DNA of 9,913 nt from Gammaproteobacteria bacterium (GCA_006227015.1 SBGI01000009.1:1-9913), one strand, 5' to 3'. Shown: positions 1 through 4,790, counted from the first letter of the stretch. Made by a program: numbers and translations. Notes: generated by a model from the letters alone, not told the origin.

Positions 1-74
1 TCGTAGAGCGCGTCTTTCAGTCGTTCTTTCAAAATCTGGTATTCAATAAATTGGTCGTTCAGTGATTTGATCAT
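1..74 (-). CDS. Partial hypothetical protein (N-terminal 24 codons)
   Basis: An ATG at 74-72 opens a frame that runs off the left edge of the window and begins MIKSLNDQFIEYQILKER. A purine-rich GCGAGA lies about 5 nt upstream and could be a weak ribosome binding site. The start lies 12 nt after the left edge of the attC-like site at 87-154, the same arrangement as the other accessory ORFs to the right. The residues are charged and look helical, but there is too little to name a family. It would be the next accessory gene of the leftward operon. Confidence 0.5.
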   Translation of the reverse strand, partial: MIKSLNDQFIEYQILKERLKDALY

Positions 75-86
75 TGTGTTCTCGCT

Positions 87-154
87 GGTTAACAATGCGT
101 GTAAGCCCACTTCGTTCGGATGCGCTACGCGCACCGCTTCACTCGTGGTTAGGC
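87..154. other. attC-like recombination site 1 (leftmost)
   Basis: Read on the plus strand, it has GGTTAAC (87-93), a 5-bp spacer, GTGTAAGC (99-106), a central segment with an inner TGCGC/GCGCA hairpin, GCTTCAC (136-142), a 5-bp spacer, then GTTAGGC (148-154). The two inner arms pair completely if one T in the left arm is extrahelical. The outer boxes match the integron core consensuses RYYYAAC (one mismatch) and GTTRRRY (exact). The length (68 bp), spacers and single bulge are the known attC anatomy. The stop codon of the 139-537 gene falls inside the site. Confidence 0.7.
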
Positions 155-537
155 ACCAATGCCGCCTGCCGTTCGCGCTCGACATTCACCGCCGTCTGCG
201 CGATACCGAGCGGGTAGTAGGCCCATGCCACAATGCTGTCGCTGTACCAATCCAGCACTTCGCCGTCCTCATCTTTCAGGTTGAACTGGAAGTCGAGAAA
301 ATCGGTTTGGTCGCCGGCCATGTATTCGTCAAAGGCCGGTTCATCGTCGTATTCATCGCCCGGCCCTTGCTGCTGCACGTAGGCTGTCATCACCACCGTG
401 TAGGGTTCAAACGTCCTGCCGCAATCATCTGAGCGTGAGCCGGCCACCATCAGCAGCAGCTTCATGTCAAACGGCGGCGGGTTTACGCCAGGGTTGAACC
501 AGCCGGTTTCGGTAGTTCCAATCAGTTGTGAAGCCAT
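139..537 (-). CDS. Hypothetical acidic phage/cassette protein, 132 aa
   Basis: The ATG at 537-535 has a strong ribosome binding site (AGGAGA, 6 nt upstream). The protein is acidic, with a DEYDDEPAFDEY stretch near residues 61-72, and ends in a tryptophan/tyrosine-rich segment (LDWYSDSIVAWAYYPLG, roughly 95-111). That ending resembles phage proteins of the DUF551 type, which close with a 'V-x-x-W-x-x-L-P' element; I regard this as a weak hint only. The start lies just downstream of the core site of the attC-like element at 559-624, and the last codons run into the element at 87-154. This is how genes sit in integron cassettes. The function is unknown, and the leftward operon presumably transcribes it. 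Confidence 0.8.
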   Translation of the reverse strand: MASQLIGTTETGWFNPGVNPPPFDMKLLLMVAGSRSDDCGRTFEPYTVVMTAYVQQQGPGDEYDDEPAFDEYMAGDQTDFLDFQFNLKDEDGEVLDWYSDSIVAWAYYPLGIAQTAVNVERERQAALVPNHE

Positions 538-558
538 ATCGTTCTCCTATCGTTTGTT

Positions 559-624
559 GCCTAACCCGGCAGTCAACCGGACGTGCCCGAAAAGCCGGGC
601 ACGCCGGTTACTTCTGCGTTATGA
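559..624. other. attC-like recombination site 2
   Basis: On the plus strand: GCCTAAC (559-565, exact RYYYAAC), a 5-bp spacer, AGTCAACCGG (571-580), a perfect 8-bp hairpin CGTGCCCG/CGGGCACG (582-603), CCGGTTACT (604-612), a 5-bp spacer, then GTTATGA (618-624). The arms pair perfectly once one C of the left arm is bulged out. There is no T tract, so it is not an intrinsic terminator. It lies exactly between two accessory ORFs: the stop codon of the 619-819 gene is inside its right core box, and the 139-537 gene starts about 20 nt beyond its left core box. Confidence 0.75.
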
Positions 625-819
625 GTCGCTATACAGAACCCAGTTAATTACTGCATCCCAATCCCGGCGGACAATTCTCCCGGTCCCATCAACCCCAAGC
701 CGCAATACAGCTTGTCCACCCCTCTGCACCCCAATAACTTTATACAAATACCCACGAGGGCTTTCCCAAACCTGCCCAACATGGAACTGGCACACTCTGT
801 CATCATCAATAAAACTCAT
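619..819 (-). CDS. Small hypothetical protein of cassette type, 66 aa
   Basis: The protein starts MSFIDDDRVCQFHVGQVWES and has the pattern of a small beta-barrel: VGQVW, GYLYKVIGV, QAVLRL, then RRDWDAVINWVLY. From memory, close look-alikes occur as unnamed ORFs in integron cassette arrays and environmental cassette libraries; I cannot verify this here. The ATG is embedded in the core heptamer GTTATGA at 822-816, only 8 nt after the stop of the upstream gene. Translation is therefore probably coupled, because no clear ribosome binding site is present. The stop codon TAA is part of the core box of the next attC-like site (618-624). The function is unknown. Confidence 0.75.
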   Translation of the reverse strand: MSFIDDDRVCQFHVGQVWESPRGYLYKVIGVQRGGQAVLRLGVDGTGRIVRRDWDAVINWVLYSDS

Positions 820-833
820 AACGTGTGTTAAGC
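816..833. other. Collapsed attC-like junction (core boxes without the hairpin)
   Basis: On the minus strand, GCTTAAC (833-827) is followed by four bases (ACAC) and GTTATGA (822-816). These are the two outer core boxes of an attC site brought together, with the L boxes and central stem missing. The upstream gene takes its TAA stop from the first box, and the downstream gene takes its ATG from the second. It could be a deletion product of a full site or a direct gene fusion at a core site. Confidence 0.45.
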
Positions 834-1091
834 AGCCTCGAAAACGTGAAACACCAACGCGCCGCCCTGAAGCTGGTAGCTGCCGATATAGTCGCCTGTA
901 GTTTCAGGCACCTGATGCCCAGTTCCGTGAGTGATGATGCGGCGCTTAACCTTTTCAATCTTTGGGTTCACCCTCGCCCACAGACAGGGCTTCCCATTCT
1001 GTACTTGCACATCAAGAGTCAGGGACCCAGCAGGCATTTTAATTAACTGCTCGTCGATTACTTCAAGTTCAAACTTCCAAATCGAATCCAT
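828..1091 (-). CDS. DUF7352-like hypothetical protein, 87 aa
   Basis: The start is ATG with an ACGGAG ribosome binding site 7-8 nt upstream. The sequence follows a recognisable family pattern: WKFELEV near the N-terminus, IKMPAGS, then LDVQVQNGKPCLWARV, a HGTGH motif at about residues 54-58, YIGSYQLQGGALVFHVFE at the end. Proteins of this kind (placed in DUF7352 as I recall) are about 85-95 aa and occur in phages and in integron cassettes; no function is established. The gene sits between an attC-like site at 1115-1190 and the collapsed junction at 816-833, and its TAA stop lies in the core heptamer GCTTAAC. Confidence 0.8.
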   Translation of the reverse strand: MDSIWKFELEVIDEQLIKMPAGSLTLDVQVQNGKPCLWARVNPKIEKVKRRIITHGTGHQVPETTGDYIGSYQLQGGALVFHVFEAA

Positions 1092-1114
1092 AAATTACTC
1101 CGTAGAAATAAGCT

Positions 1115-1190
1115 GCTTAACAATTGCAATCAGTTCGCTGCGCGGGACACTCGCCGCTTTGCGGCTCGGCCCCTGTTGCAGCGGTTAAGC
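1115..1190. other. attC-like recombination site 3, abutting csrA
   Basis: On the plus strand: GCTTAAC (1115-1121), spacer AATTG, CAATCAG (1127-1133), a central region with an inner GCCGC/GCGGC hairpin (1153-1165), CTGTTG (1173-1178), spacer CAGCG, GTTAAGC (1184-1190). Both outer boxes match the integron consensus exactly and are perfect inverted repeats of each other. The inner arms pair if one T in the left arm is extrahelical. The stop codon of csrA is inside the right-hand core box. This is the best of the attC-like sites in the window. Confidence 0.75.
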
Positions 1191-1355
1191 CTCTTCTGCC
1201 TTAATACGCCGGTAAATCTCTTCCCTGTGGACTGGTACGTCCTTGGGGGCGTCTATGCCTATCCTTACCTGATTCCCACTAACGCCGAGGATCGTTACCT
1301 TTACTTCATCCCCGATCATTAGCACCTCTGACGTTCTCCTTGTGATGATCAGCAT
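1185..1355 (-). CDS. csrA: Carbon storage regulator CsrA (phage-borne), 56 aa
   Basis: CsrA/RsmA is a small dimeric RNA-binding protein that blocks or stabilises mRNAs by binding GGA motifs in hairpin loops near ribosome binding sites. The translation starts [20 protein letters not shown] and continues through the family core [25 protein letters not shown]. The RNA-contacting residues of the family are visible: I4 (Leu in E. coli) and R44 in the VHREEI motif. At 56 aa it is close to the usual 58-65, with a shorter C-terminal tail. The start has an AAAGGAG site about 9 nt upstream, plus AAAAGGAA directly before the ATG. These two GGA motifs could allow autoregulation. It is the last gene before the cassette-like region, and its TAA lies in an attC-like core box. 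A phage copy could reprogram host translation. Confidence 0.93.
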   Translation of the reverse strand: MLIITRRTSEVLMIGDEVKVTILGVSGNQVRIGIDAPKDVPVHREEIYRRIKAEEA

Positions 1356-1380
1356 TTCCTTTTCTCCTTTGGTTAATGGG

Positions 1381-1470
1381 TGGCTTGCGTGGCTGGAATC
1401 GAACCAGCGTCCTTCATCGGCCTAAACCTGCTGATATAAAACAGCCGCTCTACCACTGAGCTACACGCAG
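1381..1470 (-). tRNA. Atypical tRNA or tRNA-like gene, anticodon unclear
   Basis: The minus strand holds CTGCGTG-TA-GCTC-AGTGGTA-GAGC (acceptor 5' strand, then D arm), a perfect T arm GCTGG-TTCGATT-CCAGC, the acceptor 3' strand CACGCAA, a G discriminator and an encoded CCA end. The acceptor stem has six pairs plus a C1xA72 mismatch, a feature otherwise typical of initiator tRNA. The anticodon stem is only four pairs (GCTG/CAGC) with an 8-nt loop TTTTATAT, so the anticodon could be read as TTA (stop-reading), TAT, or a four-base anticodon. The variable region is about 21 nt, class II length, without an obvious stem. It lies between two co-directional phage genes, with 10 nt to one and 25 nt to the other. 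It is a real tRNA-derived element; whether it is functional is open. Confidence 0.7.
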
Positions 1471-1480
1471 CCATAAACTC

Positions 1481-1624
1481 TTACGCCGCCACTATAAACA
1501 CCCTGCATCCACATACAGGGCAGGCGCACTTCTCTACAACTTTCCCCAATCTTTTTATGTATGCGTCAGCCAGGTTTTCACGCTTGAACACACACAGGTT
1601 TCGATAGCAGATTAGGTGCGCCAT
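1481..1624 (-). CDS. Small Cys-rich zinc-ribbon-like protein, 47 aa
   Basis: The ATG at 1624-1622 overlaps the TGA of ssb by one base (TGATG), so translation is coupled. The 47-residue product begins [20 protein letters not shown] and ends with a dense cysteine cluster, CACPVCGCR, at residues 33-41. Together with C6 and C11 this gives six cysteines, enough for a zinc ribbon. It is too short for most gene finders. I do not recognise a named family. The position directly after ssb suggests a small accessory DNA- or RNA-binding protein, but that is only inference. Confidence 0.6.
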   Translation of the reverse strand: MAHLICYRNLCVFKRENLADAYIKRLGKVVEKCACPVCGCRVFIVAA

Positions 1625-2049
1625 CAGAATGGGATATCGTCATCGAACTGATCAAAGCCTGGATCAGGATCGGGCTTCCCTGCCCCTTGCTGCGGCTGTG
1701 AACTGTTTTCGCTTTTCCCGTCCAGCATTTGCATTTCGCTGGCGACAATCTCCGTTGTGTATCTGTCCTGCCCGTCCTGCCCCTGCCATTTGCGGGTGCG
1801 AAGTGATCCCTCGATGTATACCTTGCTGCCTTTCTTCAGGTATTCGGCGGCGATTTCGGCGAGGCGGTTGAAAAAGACGACCCGGTGCCATTCAGTTCTG
1901 TCCTGCTGCTGGCCGGTCTGTTTGTCCTTCCAGCTTTCACTGGTGGCCACGGTGATATTTGTCACCGCTCCACCACTGGGGAGGTATTTCGCCTCTGGTT
2001 CGTTTCCTAAATTTCCGATCAAAATTACTTTATTGATGCCACGTGCCAT
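1624..2049 (-). CDS. ssb: Single-stranded DNA-binding protein SSB, 141 aa
   Basis: SSB coats single-stranded DNA during replication and recombination and recruits partner proteins through its C-terminal tip. The N-terminal OB-fold is clear: [20 protein letters not shown], then [20 protein letters not shown] and the segment [20 protein letters not shown] (about residues 74-93). A Gln/Pro/Asp-rich linker follows, and the protein ends DQFDDDIPF, the canonical acidic tip. The length fits phage SSBs, which are shorter than the 178-residue E. coli protein. The ribosome binding site AAGGAAAC precedes the ATG. It follows the YqaJ nuclease and the conserved recombination-module protein, so the three probably act together in phage recombination and end processing. 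Confidence 0.96.
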   Translation of the reverse strand: MARGINKVILIGNLGNEPEAKYLPSGGAVTNITVATSESWKDKQTGQQQDRTEWHRVVFFNRLAEIAAEYLKKGSKVYIEGSLRTRKWQGQDGQDRYTTEIVASEMQMLDGKSENSSQPQQGAGKPDPDPGFDQFDDDIPF

Positions 2050-2059
2050 GTCTGTTTCC

Positions 2060-2677
2060 TTAAAACGTTAAATTTGCATGTTCGTCGTCTACTCGCTTCA
2101 TAAAATCCGCGAGCTTTTTCCTGTCCTCTTCTATGGTCTTGATGTCGCTGCGGCGGACTCTGACGATGTGTAGCGGGCGCTCGTAATTGCGATCATCGAA
2201 GCTGGCGAATATCCACCACTGAATGTCGTCAGAAATGAGGAATGGGGCTTTTACCTGGTCTGCGTATTCGCTTGGAACGCCGCCCTGAATTAAGTATTCA
2301 ATGTGCTTTTTGCTGTCCGGGCACTTGATTTCTAGCCCTCCAACTATCTTGCCGCTTTCCTCATAGATGCCATCTGGAGACAGGCCGAAATCTGGGATTT
2401 CTTCAGAGATAAGCATTCCAGTCTCGACGAAGTGTAGCCCCGTCTTTTCGATCACAGCCTTTCTTGCAATCGGCTCAAGTTCACGACCCCTGGCGATAGA
2501 CTGAGAATTGATTTCGTCAATCTGTGGCTCTGTCATGCGCTCAGAAACCAGCTTATAAAGCAGTGTGTCCTGCACTTTCTTTGAGCCTAGTGCGCTCTTC
2601 AGCGTCGTTCCGGTTAGCTTTCCATGACGGAGTGAATGCCATTCAAAGCTGCCTTGTTCGAGATCAATTCTTTTCAC
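2060..2677 (-). CDS. YqaJ/lambda-Exo family recombination exonuclease, 205 aa
   Basis: This family degrades one strand of duplex DNA 5'-3' to give 3' tails for strand annealing. The PD-(D/E)xK nuclease signature is visible: a conserved acidic helix RGRELEP (about 64-70), LSPDG with D102, and LEIKCP with E116 and K118, equivalent to D109, E129 and K131 of lambda Exo. The length (205) is close to lambda Exo (226). The start is a GTG at 2677, supported by AAGGAGG about 7 nt upstream; this ribosome binding site lies inside the 3' end of the previous gene, which overlaps by 14 bp. The neighbours are SSB downstream and a conserved recombination-module protein upstream. No Bet/RecT/Erf annealase is evident by sequence. 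Confidence 0.92.
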   Translation of the reverse strand: MKRIDLEQGSFEWHSLRHGKLTGTTLKSALGSKKVQDTLLYKLVSERMTEPQIDEINSQSIARGRELEPIARKAVIEKTGLHFVETGMLISEEIPDFGLSPDGIYEESGKIVGGLEIKCPDSKKHIEYLIQGGVPSEYADQVKAPFLISDDIQWWIFASFDDRNYERPLHIVRVRRSDIKTIEEDRKKLADFMKRVDDEHANLTF

Positions 2678-3179
2678 TGAGCGCCTCCTTGATCTCGTCC
2701 TTAGTGGCTACCAGTTTTGGTTTCAGGTGCTTTGGTATGCTCATAAAAACCTTCTGCAAGTCCTGTATGGTGGTGCAGGCTCTAAGGGCGTCGTCATATT
2801 CAGATATGTCCTGGTTGGTGTCTGGGATGGCCTCCCTGATCCGTAAGGCCATCTGCTCGATACCGAATGCCTTTACCTTGGTGGCGAAAATCTGGACGCT
2901 ACAGCCCTCCCAGTGGTCGTAATGCTCGCCGTAGAGTGAGGCGATAGATCTGCTGTTTGTAATGTTCAGGACCATTGGCGGAACCTTTCCATCAAAGTGC
3001 AGGACGGGCACATGCTCTGTCTGGCCGCTGGTGTTCTTGATCTGCTCAATGGTCACGCGCTTGATCTTGGCGATCAGCTCTTCACCTTCGTTCAGGTTGT
3101 GAGAGCCAAGCAGCATGGTCTTGCTTGGAAAAAGGTTCTTCCAGTGCGTTGTCTTTGAAGGTTCGTAAACTAAGTTCAT
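2664..3179 (-). CDS. Conserved phage recombination-module protein, 171 aa, function unknown
   Basis: The start chosen is the ATG at 3179-3177, preceded by an excellent AAAGGAGAT ribosome binding site. A longer in-frame GTG start at 3239 lacks one and would overlap the upstream gene. The sequence contains motifs I recall from unnamed phage proteins beside YqaJ nucleases: KTTHWKNLFPSKTMLLGSHN, LNEGEEL, then PPMVLNITNSRSIASLYGEH and the C-terminal MSIPKHLKPKLVATKDEI (about 148-165). The C-terminal KHLKP...KDE pattern recalls tails of annealing proteins, but I cannot assign it to RecT or Erf. The position before the exonuclease is where an annealase or accessory protein would be expected. It overlaps the exonuclease gene by 14 bp. 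Confidence 0.88.
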   Translation of the reverse strand: MNLVYEPSKTTHWKNLFPSKTMLLGSHNLNEGEELIAKIKRVTIEQIKNTSGQTEHVPVLHFDGKVPPMVLNITNSRSIASLYGEHYDHWEGCSVQIFATKVKAFGIEQMALRIREAIPDTNQDISEYDDALRACTTIQDLQKVFMSIPKHLKPKLVATKDEIKEALSEKN

Positions 3180-3220
3180 GGTTATCTCCTTTGGGCACAC
3201 TTGCGCCTTGGATTCAATCG

Positions 3221-3403
3221 TTAACTGATGGCTTCCCACATGGATAGGAAACTGTCCATGCTTCCGAAGTTCTGCGGTGGTCGAGAATAGGTTTCCTTAA
3301 CATCACCAAAATCGGCGTGCTCTTTACACTGCGAGCAGATATCCGTTTCTTCTATCGGCTTTGCTCCACAGCAGTTGCTTGTGTCTTTGCTTAGGTCGGT
3401 CAT
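3221..3403 (-). CDS. Small zinc-finger-like phage protein, 60 aa
   Basis: The ATG at 3403-3401 overlaps the TGA of the preceding gene (TGATG) and has GGGAGAGCT 5-10 nt upstream. The product begins MTDLSKDTSNCCGAKPIEET. C11, C12, C23 and C26 form a CC-X10-CxxC zinc-binding pattern (CCGAKP...CSQC) common in small phage proteins. The tail is Ser/Phe/Trp-rich and ends FLSMWEAIS. A longer reading of the same frame back to 3574 is less likely, because its N-terminus is Arg-rich and antisense-like. The function is unknown; translation is coupled within the leftward operon. Confidence 0.8.
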   Translation of the reverse strand: MTDLSKDTSNCCGAKPIEETDICSQCKEHADFGDVKETYSRPPQNFGSMDSFLSMWEAIS

Positions 3404-3651
3404 CACAGCTCTCCCGCGGCTTCCAATACGGCGCATTCGACCCGGTGAAGTCGGCTGATGCTGAGGTAAAGCTCCGTTGCCAGTTCTGCGCCGACGACCT
3501 TTTCCAGCTCTTTTGTCAGACATTCCGCGCATACTCGACCGCCACGCGCCGACATCCCGCAACCGTTTGCGCATGGGCCGAACGTTGTTACTCCGACTGG
3601 GTACTGTTTCTTAAGCCACCAGATGTAGTCAGATGCTTTTGCGTTTTTCAT
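3403..3651 (-). CDS. Small Cys-cluster phage protein, 82 aa
   Basis: The ATG at 3651-3649 overlaps the stop of the 3651-3884 frame by one base. A GTG one codon upstream (3654) is an alternative start. The product begins MKNAKASDYIWWLKKQYPVG. It has a CX3C-X9-CX2C cluster (C27, C31, C41, C44 in CANGCGMSARGGRVCAEC), which is a zinc-finger pattern found in unnamed phage early proteins. An amphipathic helix follows (LTKELEKVVGAELATELYLS). The start and stop overlap both neighbours, so it is part of a tightly coupled block. The function is unknown. Confidence 0.8.
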   Translation of the reverse strand: MKNAKASDYIWWLKKQYPVGVTTFGPCANGCGMSARGGRVCAECLTKELEKVVGAELATELYLSISRLHRVECAVLEAAGEL

Positions 3652-3884
3652 CACTCACCCCGCATCTGGAAATGTTCTGCCCGCATCTCGTCCTGATACT
3701 CGATCTCTCCTACGATCCCGTAGGCTAACAACACGACCGTCAGTAACAGCCAGCACCGGATCGGCTCGGCGTTTTGCTTCAACCAGCCTTTCAATGTTTC
3801 GCATGAGGTTGTGAGCCGCATCGGTTGGATCGCGTTTGAACTGGTCTTCAAACAAGATGAGAAATGTTGACGTTGCACAGGCAT
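3651..3884 (-). CDS. Small single-TM protein nested in another frame, 77 aa
   Basis: This frame is +1 relative to the 3655-3930 ORF and covers most of it. Its C-terminal half looks like real protein: a hydrophobic span CWLLLTVVLLAYGIVGEI followed by a charged tail EYQDEMRAEHFQMRGE. Its TGA overlaps the ATG of the next gene. The start I favour is the ATG at 3884-3882 with GAAGGAG about 3-4 nt upstream (short spacing). A later ATG near 3816 would give a minimal membrane peptide. The product would be a small inner-membrane protein of unknown role. The exact start is uncertain. Confidence 0.5.
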   Translation of the reverse strand: MPVQRQHFSSCLKTSSNAIQPMRLTTSCETLKGWLKQNAEPIRCWLLLTVVLLAYGIVGEIEYQDEMRAEHFQMRGE

Positions 3885-3930
3885 CCACTCCTTCAAATTC
3901 AAGCTCTATTGTTTTTAGGTCCAGGCTCAT
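3655..3930 (-). CDS. Hypothetical phage protein, 91 aa, overlapping a second frame
   Basis: The ATG at 3930-3928 overlaps the stop of the preceding gene (ATGA). The first 55 residues look genuine, with an acidic N-terminus MSLDLKTIELEFEGVDACAT and helical segments such as FEDQFKRDPTDAAHN and LMRNIERLVEAKRRA. The last third (RVVSLRDRRRDRVSGRDAGR) is Arg-rich and low in complexity. That is what one sees when a frame is read across another gene, so in that part the 3651-3884 membrane frame is probably the one under selection. Options are two overlapping genes, a programmed shift, or an indel between two once-joined halves. The function is unknown. Confidence 0.6.
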   Translation of the reverse strand: MSLDLKTIELEFEGVDACATSTFLILFEDQFKRDPTDAAHNLMRNIERLVEAKRRADPVLAVTDGRVVSLRDRRRDRVSGRDAGRTFPDAG

Positions 3931-4325
3931 GCCGCATCCCTCTCCAATATCGCACTGATATTTTCTTCTAGCTGTTGGGCGATACTCGCCCCATTCGGGT
4001 TCATGCTGTTTTTGCTTGATGGCTCCAGAAAAGCATCACGCGCTTTGCGCAATACTGTTTGCTGAAATTCCACGGGGTCTGTCCACAACGACAAGATGGT
4101 GTCAGTCAAAAAAGCGTCACTACACAGGAGATCGATAAACCACTCCTCAAGGTGCTGGCGCTTTACTCCGCTCAACCATGCAGCGATGTACTCATCAATC
4201 TCTTCATCTGGCATCTTGCGGAAATCGACCTGCTCATAAGGGCGCATTTCATCCATGACGGCCTTGACCGATTTCTCTGACATCATGTCGCCGTCGTCAT
4301 AGGGAAGTACGATGCTGTAGATCAT
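3927..4325 (-). CDS. First gene of the leftward operon, hypothetical, 132 aa
   Basis: The start chosen is the ATG at 4325-4323 (MIYSIVLPYDDGDMMSEKSV), with GGAGAGAG 5-8 nt upstream. An in-frame ATG four codons earlier (4337) would place the Shine-Dalgarno inside the gene. The protein is acidic and mostly helical (for example VKAVMDEMRPYEQVDFRK and DEYIAAWLSGVKRQHLEEW), and I do not recognise a family. It occupies the place of lambda N, first gene after PL, but it lacks N's Arg-rich RNA-binding N-terminus, so I do not call it an antiterminator. It lies 37 nt downstream of the PL -10 element and is regulated by the OL operators. Its stop overlaps the next start. Confidence 0.8.
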   Translation of the reverse strand: MIYSIVLPYDDGDMMSEKSVKAVMDEMRPYEQVDFRKMPDEEIDEYIAAWLSGVKRQHLEEWFIDLLCSDAFLTDTILSLWTDPVEFQQTVLRKARDAFLEPSSKNSMNPNGASIAQQLEENISAILERDAA

Positions 4326-4361
4326 GTCTCTCTCCATACAGAATTGATCTGGTATGGGAGT

Positions 4362-4390
4362 AGACTACAACCGAAAGTTGCATAAGTCAA
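4362..4390 (-). promoter_or_regulatory. Leftward early promoter PL
   Basis: On the minus strand, TTGACT (4390-4385) and TAGTCT (4367-4362) are separated by exactly 17 bp. The 13-bp operator at 4368-4380 fills the spacer, so repressor binding would exclude RNA polymerase. The layout matches PR at 5398-5426 box for box, which supports both. The predicted transcript starts near 4355, and its short leader can pair AUAC with GUAU just before the ribosome binding site. Confidence 0.7.
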
Positions 4391-4403
4391 CAACCGAAAG
4401 TTG
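4368..4403. promoter_or_regulatory. OL: two CI/Cro operators
   Basis: Two identical dyads CAACCGAAAGTTG occur at 4368-4380 and 4391-4403, centres 23 bp apart, within the longer repeat ACAACCGAAAGTTGCATA. The same 13-mer recurs at 5408-5420 next to the repressor/cro divergence. Half-sites are CAAC and GTTG around a 5-bp centre. They flank and overlap PL. Confidence 0.85.
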
Positions 4404-4420
4404 CATATTTTGCAATGGGC

Positions 4421-4447
4421 ATAAAAAAAGCCCCGGAGAGGGGCTTT
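4421..4447 (-). terminator. Intrinsic terminator of the lipoprotein gene
   Basis: On the minus strand there is an 8-bp perfect stem AAAGCCCC/GGGGCTTT with a 5-nt loop, followed by a run of seven T. It lies 17 nt past the stop of the 4464-4790 gene and just ahead of OL/PL, so it insulates the lipoprotein transcript from the leftward operon. Confidence 0.88.
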
Positions 4448-4463
4448 AGGTTCAGACTGATGA

Positions 4464-4790
4464 CTACTCTGTTTTTATTATGGCATCAGGAACCGTGCTG
4501 TATGCTGGGCGATGGTATCCGGCGTCTCCAGGGGATAAACACTGGAACACTAGCTCGGATGACATCCCGCCAGAACTAAAGTTGTTAACAAGTATTTCCT
4601 TTCCCTTGCTTGAGCAGAAGTCAGAAGCATCGGTAATGGCAATTCGCCTTGCTCCATCTTTCCCCCCTCTGGCTGGGGAGGCTGTGACGGATATGCTGTA
4701 AGTGTCTGGCCCCATAGGCAGCACCCCGGAAGATGACGCACATCCGGTAATTGCTACGCTCGTCGCCAGTATTAGCAGTGCTTTCTTCAT
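4464..4790 (-). CDS. Small lipoprotein (phage moron), 108 aa
   Basis: The N-terminus MKKALLILATSVAITGC is a lipoprotein signal peptide with lipobox ITGC and acylated Cys17. The mature part begins CASSSGVLPMGPDTYSISVT and contains a segment near residues 48-66 rich in Ala/Lys (RRIAITDASDFCSSKGKEI), then VFQCLSPG. I recall this ASSSGVxPxGPDTYxI pattern from many unnamed lipoproteins in proteobacterial genomes and prophages; their function is not established. It has its own terminator downstream. Its upstream region carries the LexA box, so it may be SOS-influenced. Flanked by the immunity genes and independent of both early operons, it looks like a moron expressed in lysogens, perhaps changing the cell envelope; that role is inference. 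The AGAGAGGG site precedes the ATG. Confidence 0.85.
   Translation of the reverse strand: MKKALLILATSVAITGCASSSGVLPMGPDTYSISVTASPARGGKDGARRIAITDASDFCSSKGKEILVNNFSSGGMSSELVFQCLSPGDAGYHRPAYSTVPDAIIKTE

Noticed and set aside
67..432. Plus-strand ORF of 121 codons opposite the 139-537 gene
   Set aside because: It is rich in His, Val and Arg, has no ribosome binding site, and lies antisense to a gene with a strong Shine-Dalgarno and sensible composition.
559..624. Reading the hairpins between accessory ORFs as rho-independent terminators
   Set aside because: No T tract follows on either strand, the inner arms have a regular single-base bulge, and conserved core heptamers flank them; this fits attC better.
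464..901. Plus-strand ORF of 145 codons crossing two attC-like sites
   Set aside because: It runs straight through two recombination sites and an opposite gene, with a Ser/Pro/Arg/Thr-rich composition typical of a shadow frame.
3180..3239. GTG start at 3239 extending the 171-aa recombination-module protein to 191 aa
   Set aside because: It has no ribosome binding site and would overlap the 60-aa zinc-finger gene, whereas the ATG at 3179 has AAAGGAGAT.
3404..3574. N-terminal extension of the 60-aa zinc-finger protein
   Set aside because: The extra residues are Arg/Gly-rich and antisense-like in composition, and overlap the better supported 82-aa gene; the TGATG overlap at 3403 gives a natural start.
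4480..4701. Plus-strand ORF inside the lipoprotein gene
   Set aside because: It is antisense to a gene with a clear signal peptide, lipobox and terminator.
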